A DNA stretch of 64,000 nucleotides from Nitrososphaerota archaeon (lineage in GTDB: Archaea > Thermoproteota > Nitrososphaeria > Nitrososphaerales > Nitrosopumilaceae), in assembly GCA_016215465.1 (NCBI GenBank), contig JACRJT010000034.1, positions 1 to 64,000 of the forward strand. The letters run 5' to 3'. Of this stretch, positions 51,478 through 60,391 are shown one piece after another. The position numbers and the translations under genes were made by a program. How positions within the stretch are numbered: the stretch's first letter is position 1; each line of letters starts with the position of its first letter. The notes beneath the pieces are model-generated. The model was given only the letters and a program-made list of their open reading frames with translations. It searched no databases and was not told where the DNA came from.

Positions 51478-52524
51478 GTGCTCAACTCCGCCTCTCACAC
51501 AATGGAGCTACCACGGCTAATTGTGATCGGTAACAAAAACCTCGGAAACATCGGAAAATTCCTACATTCCTTAAATGAGCCAAAAAAGGTCTCTGTAATT
51601 TCCGGCATACACGTTAAAAAAATAACTCAAAACAAATTTCAAAAATCCCTGCTCAAGGCAGGAATCAAAAGTGTCTGGCACAATGCCAATAACAACGACG
51701 AGACATCAATAGACAAAATTCAAAATGACGTCAAAAAAGACAAAAGCGATCTAATCATTGGAATAGGCGGCGGCAGATCAGTAGACATCGCAAAGATGGT
51801 TTCATTTAATCTGGAAAAACCGTTTGTCAGCGTACCTACTGCTGCATCACATGATGGAATTGCAAGTCCTTTTGTCTCCATACGTGGTGACAAGCCGCAC
51901 TCTGTTGTGGCAACCGCACCACTTGGTGTTTTTGTTGATATTGATGTGATAAAAAAGGCGCCAAAGAAACTCTTGGCAAGTGGATGTGGTGATTTAGTTG
52001 CAAAAATCACCGCAGTTAGAGACTGGGAAATCGGAAGAGACAAAACAGGAGAATATTTTGGAAGGTACTCTGCAAATCTTGCATCCATGAGCGCAAAAAT
52101 CCTTCTGGAGGCATCAGAAAAGAAAATAGTTCCAGACATAAGAGAAATAGTTGAGGCGTTGATTAGTGCAGGAGTTGCGTCGTGTATTGCAGGAAGCAGC
52201 AGACCATGCTCTGGAGCAGAGCACCTCTTTTCCCATGCACTAGATAAGATTGCCCCTGGAGTGGGACTTCATGGGGAGAAATGTGGAATTGGAGCAATCA
52301 TGATGGCAAAACTGCAAGGGCAAGATTGGAAAAAAATAACAAAGACTTTGAAAAATGTTGGCGCGCCTACCACCGCAAAGGAAATCGGCCTGACACAAAA
52401 CATGCTTACAAAGGCACTTGTTATTGCACAGTCGCTAAGACCTGAAAGATACACCATTCTAAAAGAAATTCATATGACTGAAAAAATGGCCTTAGATCTT
52501 GCAAAAAGCACTAATGTGCTGTGA
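51478..52524 (+). CDS. egsA: glycerol-1-phosphate dehydrogenase
   Basis: 348 residues, GTG start at 51478 (ATG 51502 also possible). IGIGGGRSVDIAK (about 95-107) is the NAD-binding motif; metal ligands lie in TAASHDGIAS, SGAEHLFSHAL and GLHGEKCGIG. It reduces DHAP to sn-glycerol-1-phosphate, the archaeal lipid backbone, and supplies the GGGP synthase encoded at 33297. CTTTTAAATAA at 51419-51430 is the promoter. Confidence 0.95.
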   Translation: MLNSASHTMELPRLIVIGNKNLGNIGKFLHSLNEPKKVSVISGIHVKKITQNKFQKSLLKAGIKSVWHNANNNDETSIDKIQNDVKKDKSDLIIGIGGGRSVDIAKMVSFNLEKPFVSVPTAASHDGIASPFVSIRGDKPHSVVATAPLGVFVDIDVIKKAPKKLLASGCGDLVAKITAVRDWEIGRDKTGEYFGRYSANLASMSAKILLEASEKKIVPDIREIVEALISAGVASCIAGSSRPCSGAEHLFSHALDKIAPGVGLHGEKCGIGAIMMAKLQGQDWKKITKTLKNVGAPTTAKEIGLTQNMLTKALVIAQSLRPERYTILKEIHMTEKMALDLAKSTNVL

Positions 52525-53253
52525 TTAAGCTGCTTTGATCTCTTTTACTTCGGAAGATTTTGCTTCTGCCTTTTTATTGATATAACTTTCAATAAAGTTG
52601 ATCTTCTCTAGGCTTGGCACGAACTTGAATATGTCAATTTGAGTAAAGTGTTTGATTACTCGCAAGCCTTCTGCACCAAAAATTTCTTCAGGTATTATAA
52701 CATCAAGTACTTTGCCGTTTAGTTTTGATACTATCTTTGAATCCTCAACAGGCAAGTGCCTTTTTAGAATTGCAGTTATTTTGTCTTCATCAGACTCGAG
52801 TGATTTTATAATATTCACATCATACGTGATTGTCTTTCCGGCAAATCTGTGATTAAAGTCAACTTGGACTCGACCAGATCCGATGAATCTGACGATTCCA
52901 ACCTTTTGGTCTACCTCTATTGTATCGCCGACTGTTACCTTTTCTGCATCCTCACCCAATTTTCGCAGTGGAATCATTCTGACTTTTCCTGGATCGCGAT
53001 CGCCAAATCCCTTGTCAGGAGTGACATCTACTGTAAGTTTGTCACCTGCTTTGGCATTTGCCAGCGCATCGTCCAGCCCTTTGATTACCCATGATTCTCC
53101 AACAGAAACAAGTTTTGGTTGATACTTGGCATTTTCTTCAAAAATAGAGTATTTTTTTGCCTCTTCTGCAACTGTTGTTTCAAAAACCTCGTTTGAGTCT
53201 TTTACTTTTGCGGTATAATCGATTAGAACAAGTGAACCTTTAGTGAAAGTCAA
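52525..53253 (-). CDS. FKBP-type peptidyl-prolyl isomerase
   Basis: 242 residues. SLVLIDYTAKVKDSNEVFET starts the FKBP core, which has the SlyD-like insert-in-flap (DKGFGDRDPGKV, FNHRFAGKTI) typical of archaeal long FKBPs, and a C-terminal extra domain (about 155-225). It acts as folding catalyst/chaperone in the cytoplasm. The stop lies right beside that of egsA. Confidence 0.93.
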   Translation of the reverse strand: MTFTKGSLVLIDYTAKVKDSNEVFETTVAEEAKKYSIFEENAKYQPKLVSVGESWVIKGLDDALANAKAGDKLTVDVTPDKGFGDRDPGKVRMIPLRKLGEDAEKVTVGDTIEVDQKVGIVRFIGSGRVQVDFNHRFAGKTITYDVNIIKSLESDEDKITAILKRHLPVEDSKIVSKLNGKVLDVIIPEEIFGAEGLRVIKHFTQIDIFKFVPSLEKINFIESYINKKAEAKSSEVKEIKAA

Positions 53254-53295
53254 CGCGATCCGTCATCGGATTTCCTTATATTAAGTTAAGGCGAG

Positions 53296-54438
53296 CTAAA
53301 GCGGTTTTAGTTTTTCTTCAGCTACTCTAAGTGCATCTGGATTAGTTTTGTAACCCATCATATCAAGTGTGGATGAAATAGCAGAGATTGTTCTCATGAC
53401 GTGATATTTGTTGACCTCTCCCATGCAACCAACTCTGAACACCTTACCTTTTAGATTTCCAAATCCACCTGCCACAAGCACACGGAATTTTTCTGCCAGT
53501 GTGTTTCTGAATTTTTTATCTTCTAATCCTTCCAAGTAATTCAGTGCGACAACAACTGTTGAACGATCAGCCTCTTTTGCAAAGGGAGTAAGTCCAATTG
53601 CACTAAGTCCTGAGTATAACGCTTGAGAACAAATTCTGTGGCGTCTAATTCGTGTGTCTAGCCCTTCTTCTAAAATCATGCTCAGTGCCTCCCTGTATGC
53701 GTATAGTAACGGCAATGCTGGAGTAAACGGAGTGTGCTTTGCCTCTTCGTAGTATTTGAAATATCTTGATAAATTAAAGTACATTGTATTTGGGGGATTT
53801 TCCATCATGTATTTTTTTGCTCTCTTGTTTACTACAATTGGTGAAATTCCTGGTGGTGCGGCAAATGCTTTTTGTGCACCTGTCATACAAACGTCAATTC
53901 CCCACTTGTCAACATACAGCTCCTCTCCCCCTACAATTGAAACGCCATCAACAACATAGTAAGAGTCGTTGCGTGCAGTAAGATCCTTTATTCTGTCCAG
54001 ATATTTTATCATGGTTCCAGTGGAGGTTTCATTCCATACGCAATAGAACGCCTTAACATCCTTGTTATTGTCAAATGCAGCCTTTACGTCATCAAAAGTT
54101 GCATTTTGTCCAGGCGTTGTCTCTAATTTTACTACGTTTGCACCAGCCCACTCTAACATTTGGGCAAGTCTGCCGCTGAATTCTCCGTTGACAGGAATTA
54201 TTACTTTGTCGCCCTTTTTGATTAAATTTATGACACCTGCCTCAACGGCACCAGTACCAGAAGCAGATAGACAAACTGCTTCACCGTCTGTCTGAAATAC
54301 TTTTTTTGTTTTCTCTACTGCATCTTCGTATAATTCAACAAAATCATCACTTCTGTGATTTATCATCGGAGTAATCATCGAACGCATTACTCTTTCTGGT
54401 ACGTTTGTTGGACCAGGTAACATGACTAAATATTCCAA
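53296..54438 (-). CDS. class V aminotransferase (alanine/serine-glyoxylate type)
   Basis: 380 residues, ATG 54438 or 54423. LPGPTNVPERVM (about 7-18) and the PLP lysine in MTGAQKAFAAPPG (about 189-201) fit alanine- or serine-glyoxylate aminotransferase; STGTMI and DGVSIVGGEE are also visible. It would move an amino group between glyoxylate and Ala or Ser, linking to SHMT and glycine. Exact amino donor is uncertain. Confidence 0.9.
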   Translation of the reverse strand: MEYLVMLPGPTNVPERVMRSMITPMINHRSDDFVELYEDAVEKTKKVFQTDGEAVCLSASGTGAVEAGVINLIKKGDKVIIPVNGEFSGRLAQMLEWAGANVVKLETTPGQNATFDDVKAAFDNNKDVKAFYCVWNETSTGTMIKYLDRIKDLTARNDSYYVVDGVSIVGGEELYVDKWGIDVCMTGAQKAFAAPPGISPIVVNKRAKKYMMENPPNTMYFNLSRYFKYYEEAKHTPFTPALPLLYAYREALSMILEEGLDTRIRRHRICSQALYSGLSAIGLTPFAKEADRSTVVVALNYLEGLEDKKFRNTLAEKFRVLVAGGFGNLKGKVFRVGCMGEVNKYHVMRTISAISSTLDMMGYKTNPDALRVAEEKLKPL

Positions 54439-54480
54439 ATAATTTCGCCTGAAGGGATGTTTTAGTGGCTTTATTTATAA

Positions 54481-54975
54481 TTAAAGATTGGTTAGTCTGT
54501 TTTTAGCGTTGATCCTTAACAATACTTTCTTTGTACCTTCTGGTACCAATCCTGCCCAATCTTGGCCGTCTTTGATTTTGACTCGAATGTCCGTACCGGA
54601 CAGAACCTCTCTTTGCTTTAGCGGAACTGAAATTACCTTGATTCCACGTTTGCCAAAAAGTGTACGTGTAAATTCATCATTTGAAAACACCACGTCGTAT
54701 CTTGGAACTATCTCATCTACGTGATACGTCCATCTTTCATGGTCGTTTACATCTGGAATGTAGTAGATCCTTACTTTTTTTAGTGTAGTCTCATCAAGGG
54801 ATGATTCTATCATTTCTCTTCTTTCATCTGCAGTAAACGGATTTCTTTTTTCGTTGAATCTGTTGGAGCTTCCTATTCCAATTAATAATTCGTCCACATT
54901 TGATAATGCAAAGATGACTGCATCCAAATGGCCGAGATGAAACGGTTGAAACCTTCCTATTAAGAGACCAATCAC
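54481..54975 (-). CDS. nicotinamide-nucleotide adenylyltransferase
   Basis: 164 residues. GRFQPFHLGHLD (about 7-18) is the nucleotidyltransferase (T/H)xGH motif and LSGTDIRVKI near 142 matches the second motif S-x-T-x-x-R. This is the archaeal NadM-type enzyme that makes NAD from NMN and ATP. 60 bases separate it from the divergent RtcA gene. Confidence 0.93.
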   Translation of the reverse strand: MIGLLIGRFQPFHLGHLDAVIFALSNVDELLIGIGSSNRFNEKRNPFTADERREMIESSLDETTLKKVRIYYIPDVNDHERWTYHVDEIVPRYDVVFSNDEFTRTLFGKRGIKVISVPLKQREVLSGTDIRVKIKDGQDWAGLVPEGTKKVLLRINAKNRLTNL

Positions 54976-55035
54976 GTTTTTATTTTTTCTAATTTACATA
55001 AAAACTATCATAAGCAGTTAAGCTGGAGTGAATCC

Positions 55036-56064
55036 ATGGAGATTTTGAAAATTGATGGCTCACACGGGGAAAGCGGGGGGCAAATTCTCCGCAGTGCAGT
55101 TACACTGTCATCAATAACTGGAAGACCAATACAAGTTGAAAACATTCGCAAAAACCGTCAGGTACCTGGACTGAGGGCACAACACCTAACAGCTGTAAAA
55201 CTGCTTGCAAAAATTTGCAACGCCAAAGTAGATGGGCTACACATCGGCTCTTCAATTATAAAATTTTATCCAAATCAAATACAAGACATGTCTTTACAAG
55301 AAAATGTCGGCACAGCTGGTAGCATCTCTTTAATTTTACAAGTATTGATACCTGCAGTCGCACTTGCAAAAAAGAAACTAGAACTATCTATAGTTGGAGG
55401 AACAGACGTGCTTTGGAGTCCAACTGGAGATTACACAAAACATGTACTAAGGGAGGCATTCTCAAGAATAGGAATTGATTTTTCAATGGAAATAAAAAAA
55501 CGTGGATATTATCCAAAAGGTGGCGGAATAGTTAACGTTTTAGTACATCCGTCAAAGAAACTAAACCCAATATTTCTTACAAAACAAAATACAAAGGACG
55601 CAAAAATACTGTGCTCGCATTCTGGAGTATCTGATATCGCGTCCTTTGTGGATGATGCAAATAACACTTTGAAGAAAAATGGGTTTTCAGTGGAATCTCA
55701 AATTGATGAACAGCCTGCGCAAAATCAAGGTGCGTCACTAGTTGTTTTTAGTCAGGATTCTATGTCGATCAATGGCGCAGACGAATTACTAGATTTTAAA
55801 AATAAAAACATCTTTGGTAAAAAATGCCAAAACAATTTTCTGAAATCTAATCTTGGCGTTGACAACAACTTATCTGATATGTTGGTTGTGCCGCTAAGCC
55901 TGATAAACGAAACATCTGTTTTTACAGTAAGAGAAATTTCAGAGCATCTGCAAACAAATCTCTACATCACGTCAAAAATTACCGGATGTAAATACGGTGT
56001 TGGTAAAACTGATAATGGCTATGAAATAAGAATCCGGGGAAACTCAGATTCCAGCATCCAATAA
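55036..56064 (+). CDS. rtcA: RNA 3'-terminal phosphate cyclase
   Basis: 342 residues. HGESGGQILRSAVTLS (10-25) and the KRGYYPKGGG motif (about 154-163) are diagnostic; the conserved catalytic His lies near 304-310 in the expected place only loosely. RtcA turns RNA 3' phosphates into 2',3'-cyclic phosphates, the substrate kind opened by ThpR. Overlaps the convergent CopD-like gene by 21 bases. Confidence 0.92.
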   Translation: MEILKIDGSHGESGGQILRSAVTLSSITGRPIQVENIRKNRQVPGLRAQHLTAVKLLAKICNAKVDGLHIGSSIIKFYPNQIQDMSLQENVGTAGSISLILQVLIPAVALAKKKLELSIVGGTDVLWSPTGDYTKHVLREAFSRIGIDFSMEIKKRGYYPKGGGIVNVLVHPSKKLNPIFLTKQNTKDAKILCSHSGVSDIASFVDDANNTLKKNGFSVESQIDEQPAQNQGASLVVFSQDSMSINGADELLDFKNKNIFGKKCQNNFLKSNLGVDNNLSDMLVVPLSLINETSVFTVREISEHLQTNLYITSKITGCKYGVGKTDNGYEIRIRGNSDSSIQ

Positions 56065-56541
56065 TGAGGCCATAAATAAAACCGCAACAGAAAGACCCAC
56101 AGTTACCTGGCCTACAATTATTATCTTTGTACGTAACTTTGTAATTTGAGAATCAGACAACTGTTTTGCCATTATTTTTTGCTCTACTTCCTTTCTAATT
56201 ATTCTGACGTGAACTCCAAATGCCACTAGCAAACCTACAACAAAAATTATTTTGATAACTAAAAGCACGCCATAGCTGGTTGAAAATAAAAAGTCTGGCC
56301 TAATCAGCATCTGATGCGCATTAAAGATTCCAGTTGCAATCATAATTACTAGTGATGGAATTGCAACCCGGTTGAATTTCCTTCCAACCTTTATCATAAT
56401 TTGCAATCTGTCCTCTACTGATGAGGCCATCGTCTTTAGGACTGGGGCAAAAACCATTGCAATAAACAAAGATCCACCAACCCAAATAGCAGAAGCTACC
56501 AAGTGAATCCATGTGATGATAGCTTGTTCTATTGCCATCAC
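56044..56541 (-). CDS. CopD-like integral membrane protein
   Basis: 165 residues, four to five membrane helices. TWIHLVASAIWVGGSLF (about 10-26) with VGRKFNRVAIPSLVIM is the pattern of the CopD/DUF4149-type family, where the His residues on helices may bind copper or heme. In a copper-dependent ammonia oxidiser, copper handling is plausible but not shown. Confidence 0.8.
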   Translation of the reverse strand: MMAIEQAIITWIHLVASAIWVGGSLFIAMVFAPVLKTMASSVEDRLQIMIKVGRKFNRVAIPSLVIMIATGIFNAHQMLIRPDFLFSTSYGVLLVIKIIFVVGLLVAFGVHVRIIRKEVEQKIMAKQLSDSQITKLRTKIIIVGQVTVGLSVAVLFMASLLDAGI

Positions 56542-56619
56542 TCATGATGAATTAGTGTACAAATATTATCTATTTGACCTGAACAACATTTTTTAGTTGT
56601 AGCATTTTGGTACAAATGA

Positions 56620-57114
56620 TTGCTCATTCAGGGAAGAGGCATAATTTATGTCGCAATAGCGGGGCTTTTAGCTATGCTTGGAGGAATTACTTGGTATGCA
56701 AGTCTTGATAATCCGCAGCTCGGCATGGCAGAAATCCAACTAACCAGTGTCAAAGTTGTAAACACAAATACCGTTGACAACCGAGTTACCCTAGAAGTTA
56801 GTTTTCTAATAAAAAATCCAAGCGAAAAAACATTCACGGTATCAAACATAGATTACGAGTTATTTGCAAATGGCAAATCTCTTGGAAGGGGTTCATACTC
56901 AACTGAAGACGTTGCTCTTCCAGGACGAGCCGCATTCTATCCTGGTTCACAAATTGAATTGCCAACCAGCCTTAACTTGATACTCTCTGATAGTGCTGCC
57001 GATGAATACAATTCAATAATCAATGGCCAGGAGCTAAAATTTAGCGCAAGGGGCAAAATGGTTGTTGAATCAGCATGGAGCTTAGTAGAAAGGGATTTTG
57101 AAACCTCACAGTAA
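56620..57114 (+). CDS. LEA14/WHy-like exported protein
   Basis: 164 residues, TTG start. N-terminal membrane segment (about 7-26), then a beta-sandwich with VTLEVSFLIKNPSEKTFTVS (about 57-76) and KSLGRGSYS, as in LEA14 (water stress and hypersensitive response) domains. Outward-facing. A related protein is at 62817-63263. Stability or surface role unknown. Confidence 0.75.
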   Translation: MLIQGRGIIYVAIAGLLAMLGGITWYASLDNPQLGMAEIQLTSVKVVNTNTVDNRVTLEVSFLIKNPSEKTFTVSNIDYELFANGKSLGRGSYSTEDVALPGRAAFYPGSQIELPTSLNLILSDSAADEYNSIINGQELKFSARGKMVVESAWSLVERDFETSQ

Positions 57115-57146
57115 ACGGAACGCAAAAACCTGTGGTAATTATTTAG

Positions 57147-57220
57147 TGGGCCGAGAGAGATTCGAACTCTCGATCACCGCCGTGTCGAGGCGGTATCCTA
57201 ACCAGCTAGACTACCGGCCC
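57147..57220 (-). tRNA. tRNA-Val (anticodon GAC) with C33
   Basis: Acceptor GGGCCGG/TCGGCCC, anticodon stem CCGCC/GGCGG with loop TCGACAC, so GAC at 34-36 and C rather than the universal T at 33. T arm GAGAG-TTCGAAT-CTCTC. Discriminator A, no CCA, no intron. 74 nt. Alternative folds giving T33 break the anticodon stem. Confidence 0.92.
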
Positions 57221-57367
57221 AATGAAGTACAGAACCTGACGTCTACATTATTAATCTTAGTTCTGTTAAGACGCAGGTCGACTCATCTTCAACCTCAACA
57301 TGATATAACCCTCTATTATCTTAACAAAACCTTAATCTTTAAACGTAAAGGAACAAGCTAGACTAAA

Positions 57368-58087
57368 ATGAGTGACAAGTTTTCAAACCAAGAAAAATCT
57401 GGCCTATACAAGGCAATTTACACAAGAAGGGATGTTCGCTCCCATTTTAACTCAAAACCAATAGACAATGAGATCCTAACACGAATTCTAAATGCTGCAC
57501 ATCATGCACCATCTGTGGGATTTTCCCAACCTTGGAACTTTATTCTGATAAGAGACACTCAAACAAAATCAAAGGTAAAACAATCATTTGAAGAGGAAAA
57601 AAACAGATCTGCAAACCAAGTCGATGATTCAAAAAGAGAAAAATATACCTCATTAAAACTAGAAGGAATTTTAGAATCAGACGTAAACATTTGCATCACT
57701 TATGATCCAACAAGATTTGGGCCGTTTGTGATTGGAAGATCAAGCATACCGGAAACTGGAATTTACAGTGTCTGTTGTGCAGTGCAGAACCTCTGGCTTG
57801 CCGCAAGATCAGAAGAGATAGGAGTAGGCTGGGTTAGCATTCTGTCCAATGACACACTAAAAAAAGCACTGGATCTGCCTGATCATATTGTTCCTGTGGC
57901 ATATCTGTGCTTGGGCCACGTCGCAGAATTTGCGGAAAAACCTGATCTGGAATCTGCAAAATGGCTGCCGCGATTGGAACTAAAAGATGTCGTATACTTT
58001 GAGAAATGGGGACAAACCCAAAACACGCCCAACTGGAGCCAAATCCACAAGCTAATCAGAGCAAATCTTGATTACGCTTTTAAATAA
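57368..58087 (+). CDS. bluB: 5,6-dimethylbenzimidazole synthase BluB
   Basis: 239 residues of the nitroreductase fold. RRDVRSHF (about 19-26), APSVGFSQPWNF (about 49-60), GRSSIPETGIYSVCCAVQNLW region and GWVSIL fit BluB, which breaks down FMNH2 with O2 to make DMB, the lower ligand of B12. It fits with cbiE in this window and the known cobalamin production of Thaumarchaeota. ATG 57368; promoter about AACAAAACCTTAATC. Confidence 0.9.
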   Translation: MSDKFSNQEKSGLYKAIYTRRDVRSHFNSKPIDNEILTRILNAAHHAPSVGFSQPWNFILIRDTQTKSKVKQSFEEEKNRSANQVDDSKREKYTSLKLEGILESDVNICITYDPTRFGPFVIGRSSIPETGIYSVCCAVQNLWLAARSEEIGVGWVSILSNDTLKKALDLPDHIVPVAYLCLGHVAEFAEKPDLESAKWLPRLELKDVVYFEKWGQTQNTPNWSQIHKLIRANLDYAFK

Positions 58088-58107
58088 TCACTCTGCAGTT
58101 TCTGGCT

Positions 58108-58202
58108 GGGCTTGTAGCGCAGAGTCAAATTGTGACGCGAAACATGGATAGCGCGGCAGCCTCCTAAGTTGCAGGTCGAGGGATCGAAGCCCTCCAAGCC
58201 CG
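58108..58202 (+). tRNA. tRNA-Arg (anticodon CCT) with intron in the D loop
   Basis: Acceptor GGGCTTG/CAAGCCC with discriminator G; anticodon arm GCAGC-CTCCTAA-GTTGC; T arm GAGGG-ATCGAAG-CCCTC. The D stem GCGC/GCGC is complete only if about 20 bases (58123-58142) are removed from the D loop, leaving the usual AGCATGGATA loop. The insert contains GTCA-AATTG-TGAC, a small hairpin as expected for a splicing endonuclease target. No CCA encoded. Confidence 0.88.
58123..58142 (+). other. noncanonical tRNA intron in D loop
   Basis: AGTCAAATTGTGACGCGAAA interrupts the D loop; edges could shift by 1-2 bases because AG is repeated. GTCA/TGAC pairs inside it, and CGC before it can pair with GCG after it, giving a helix with a 3-nt bulge (AGA), akin to a relaxed bulge-helix-bulge motif. 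Confidence 0.75.
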
Positions 58203-58259
58203 TCCAATTTTTTTCCAAATGTTATTTTAATTTAAATACAGAATAGCCAACAAAAAAAC

Positions 58260-58781
58260 GTGAAAGTTGTAGTAATATCTGGAAGCCCAAGAAAAACTGC
58301 AAACACCCAAATCATGATGAAATATGTTTATGATTATGCCAAATCAAAGAACCAGGACATAAAATTCATCAATTTGTCAGAAGGTGGAATTGATTATTTT
58401 AGTGGGCAAAATGAAAATTATAGCCAAACAACACTACAAGCTGCCAAAGGTATCATGGATGCAGATGTGTGGATTATTGGCACGCCAATTTACAATTCGT
58501 TTTTTAGTGCTGCACTAAAGAACCTCTTTGAATTTGTCAATTACAAAAACACAGCAGGAAAAACTGCAGGCCTTGCAATTCTCGCGTCAGGGAACAATGG
58601 CTTTATCGATGTTCAAACGCTACTAACACAGCTAATGAGCTACTTTAGGGTAGTTACAAACCCAAAGGCCGTCTTCATGACTGTCGATACAATAAAGGAC
58701 GGCCAAATTGGCGAAAATGAAAAAACAAGACTAAAAGAACTGGTTGATGAAACTATGCTTCTTGCCTCTAGACAAAAGTAG
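58260..58781 (+). CDS. NAD(P)H-dependent FMN reductase family protein
   Basis: 173 residues, GTG start. SGSPRKTANTQIMM (6-19) is the FMN phosphate loop of flavodoxin-like NAD(P)H reductases, and GTPIYNSFFSAALKNL (about 82-97) and ASGNNG (about 118) follow. It reduces flavin, quinone or similar. It ends 14 bases into a convergent gene. Confidence 0.88.
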   Translation: MKVVVISGSPRKTANTQIMMKYVYDYAKSKNQDIKFINLSEGGIDYFSGQNENYSQTTLQAAKGIMDADVWIIGTPIYNSFFSAALKNLFEFVNYKNTAGKTAGLAILASGNNGFIDVQTLLTQLMSYFRVVTNPKAVFMTVDTIKDGQIGENEKTRLKELVDETMLLASRQK

Positions 58782-59187
58782 TGCTTTTGTCCAGATACAC
58801 TACTTTGAATATCTTGACAGTATAGTCGCCCTCAAAGATTTTAGTAACTACGTCGTTTGTTACGTCTCTTACCCTAAACTTGTATTCGTATGAGCCGTCC
58901 TTTTTGACATCGGTTTGGGCAAAATGAACCGCCTCGCCATTTTTGTAAATCTGAATTATTACCGGATGTCCCTCGACAGGATTTGCTATTTTACCTTCAA
59001 CAAAGCCCCATGGCAACTTGTTTTCTTTTGGTGCATGGAAAGGTACAATTGTCTTTTCAAGTCCAGTTGACGAATCGAGTGGAGTTATTGTTGTCTGAGT
59101 ATCTACTGTTTCTGCAAATGAAGTAGATATTGCTGAAAAGACTGCAATCATTGCAAAACTTGCAATTACTGTTCTGTTTAGAAACAT
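58768..59187 (-). CDS. secreted protein, beta-rich, unknown
   Basis: 139 residues. Signal peptide about 1-25 (STSFAETV). The rest is a single beta-sandwich (EGKIANPVEGHPVIIQIYKN, then YEYKFRVRDVTNDVVTKIFE), resembling the Ig-like modules of archaeal surface proteins. No cysteine. Overlaps the FMN reductase gene at its 3' end. Confidence 0.7.
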   Translation of the reverse strand: MFLNRTVIASFAMIAVFSAISTSFAETVDTQTTITPLDSSTGLEKTIVPFHAPKENKLPWGFVEGKIANPVEGHPVIIQIYKNGEAVHFAQTDVKKDGSYEYKFRVRDVTNDVVTKIFEGDYTVKIFKVVYLDKSTTFV

Positions 59188-59243
59188 TAGGAGTAATCAT
59201 GAAATAGTCAAATATTAACATGACGTATCAATTACACGTGTTA

Positions 59244-59360
59244 ATGGATCAAGACATTCTAAACGACGGATGCATATGTAAATGCCACTTTGGCGGCGCA
59301 ATAAGTTGTCCAGGATGTAAACGAAATCATAAATCAACCGTATGCAAGCACTGTCAGTAG
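59244..59360 (+). CDS. 38-residue Cys-rich microprotein
   Basis: ATG 59244, TAG 59358-59360. Eight residues of potential metal binding: C10, C12, C14-H15, C22-x2-C25, H29, C34-x2-C37. That would suit two zinc sites. It is flanked by genes on the other strand and its stop lies next to the 154-residue gene. No family; one of several such microproteins here. Confidence 0.55.
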   Translation: MDQDILNDGCICKCHFGGAISCPGCKRNHKSTVCKHCQ

Positions 59361-59361
59361 G

Positions 59362-59826
59362 TTATTTCTTTTTTGTAGTTTTTTCTTTCGACGCAAGAAC
59401 TTTGAGGTTTGCAAGTTCTGCCTTGAGTGCCTCAATTTGAACTAGGGTTTCTAGACTTGCGATCTGTTGCTTTAATCGATCAATTTCGCTATCTTTGAGC
59501 TTTACAGTATCTCGCAATTCATCTAATTGAACTGTAAATGTGGCCTTGGCAGCGTTTAATTCGTCATCTGTTGCCGTCTTTACTTGTACTGTTTGTGATT
59601 TGTGAGCTATGTTAGTTGAGCTTTTTTTTTCCGCATGACCGTATTTGTGGGCATAATCTGCACTTTTTTGTACAATCCAGCAAATAAACGCCAAAAACCA
59701 CGTTACAATTGATGTTACTAGTAACAACTGATCTAGTGCGTCAGGCATTACAAAGTAAAGCCATGTCAAAATAGAAGCAAAAATAGAAACAACAACCGTG
59801 GCTAGATGGTTGCCAAGATAACCCAT
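59362..59826 (-). CDS. membrane protein with long C-terminal coiled coil
   Basis: 154 residues. Two membrane helices (about 8-28 and 32-50), then a helix from about 80 to the end with heptad pattern (ELRDTVKLKDSEIDRLKQQI, ASLETLVQIEALKAELANLK). It would project a coiled coil into the cytoplasm. Function unknown; could be structural. Confidence 0.7.
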   Translation of the reverse strand: MGYLGNHLATVVVSIFASILTWLYFVMPDALDQLLLVTSIVTWFLAFICWIVQKSADYAHKYGHAEKKSSTNIAHKSQTVQVKTATDDELNAAKATFTVQLDELRDTVKLKDSEIDRLKQQIASLETLVQIEALKAELANLKVLASKEKTTKKK

Positions 59827-59900
59827 GTCTATGCGGAAACCATGTCGAATATAACAGTAATGCTTGATTTTGGAATTTGATAATAAAAGAAAAGATAAGT

Positions 59901-60137
59901 TTATTCGTCTTTTTCTTGACTTGCAGCGGATTCCAGTTGTGGGATCTCTGATTGTAAAATTTTAATTTTTGTCAATAGTTCGTTTCTGAGATCTCTTGCA
60001 ACTCTTCGTACTGTAGGTCGTGGAACGCCAAGCTCATCAACTACTTTGGAGTAAATGTCTTGTTTGTCAGTTAGCCCCTTTTCAAGATAAGAATTGATTG
60101 CTTGTTTAATGACGGTGCTTTGATTTGTGCGATTCAC
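59901..60137 (-). CDS. small helix-turn-helix protein
   Basis: 78 residues. A helix-turn-helix (KQDIYSKVVDELGVPRPTVR with RVARDL after it) is followed by a coiled coil (ELLTKIKILQSEIPQLE). Likely a dimeric DNA-binding regulator. Upstream TTCTATATAAGACT (about 60155-60168) is its TATA box, 20-30 bases from ATG. No cofactor domain. Confidence 0.7.
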   Translation of the reverse strand: MNRTNQSTVIKQAINSYLEKGLTDKQDIYSKVVDELGVPRPTVRRVARDLRNELLTKIKILQSEIPQLESAASQEKDE

Positions 60138-60391
60138 AATCTATAATTTTTTCCGTTCTATATAAGACTATAACTTTTTCAAACAAACATTAGAGTTGTA
60201 TTTTACCTCAAAAAATTCTTATACCATTTAATATTCCGGACTTGGTTTTAATTTTAAAAATAAATATTCTATAATTGAGAACCAAAAATAAAATCACACC
60301 AAAACAAAACTTTGTAATAATTACAATCTTGCTTGAATTACTTAGCTAAAAATAGTAAGACTCTTATGATAAAGACGGAGCCTGTCATTGT
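60138..60391. other. AT-rich intergenic region
   Basis: About 250 bases with no gene. It holds the promoter of the small HTH gene at the left and that of the cyclophilin gene at the right. No stable RNA fold or repeat was noticed. Confidence 0.6.
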
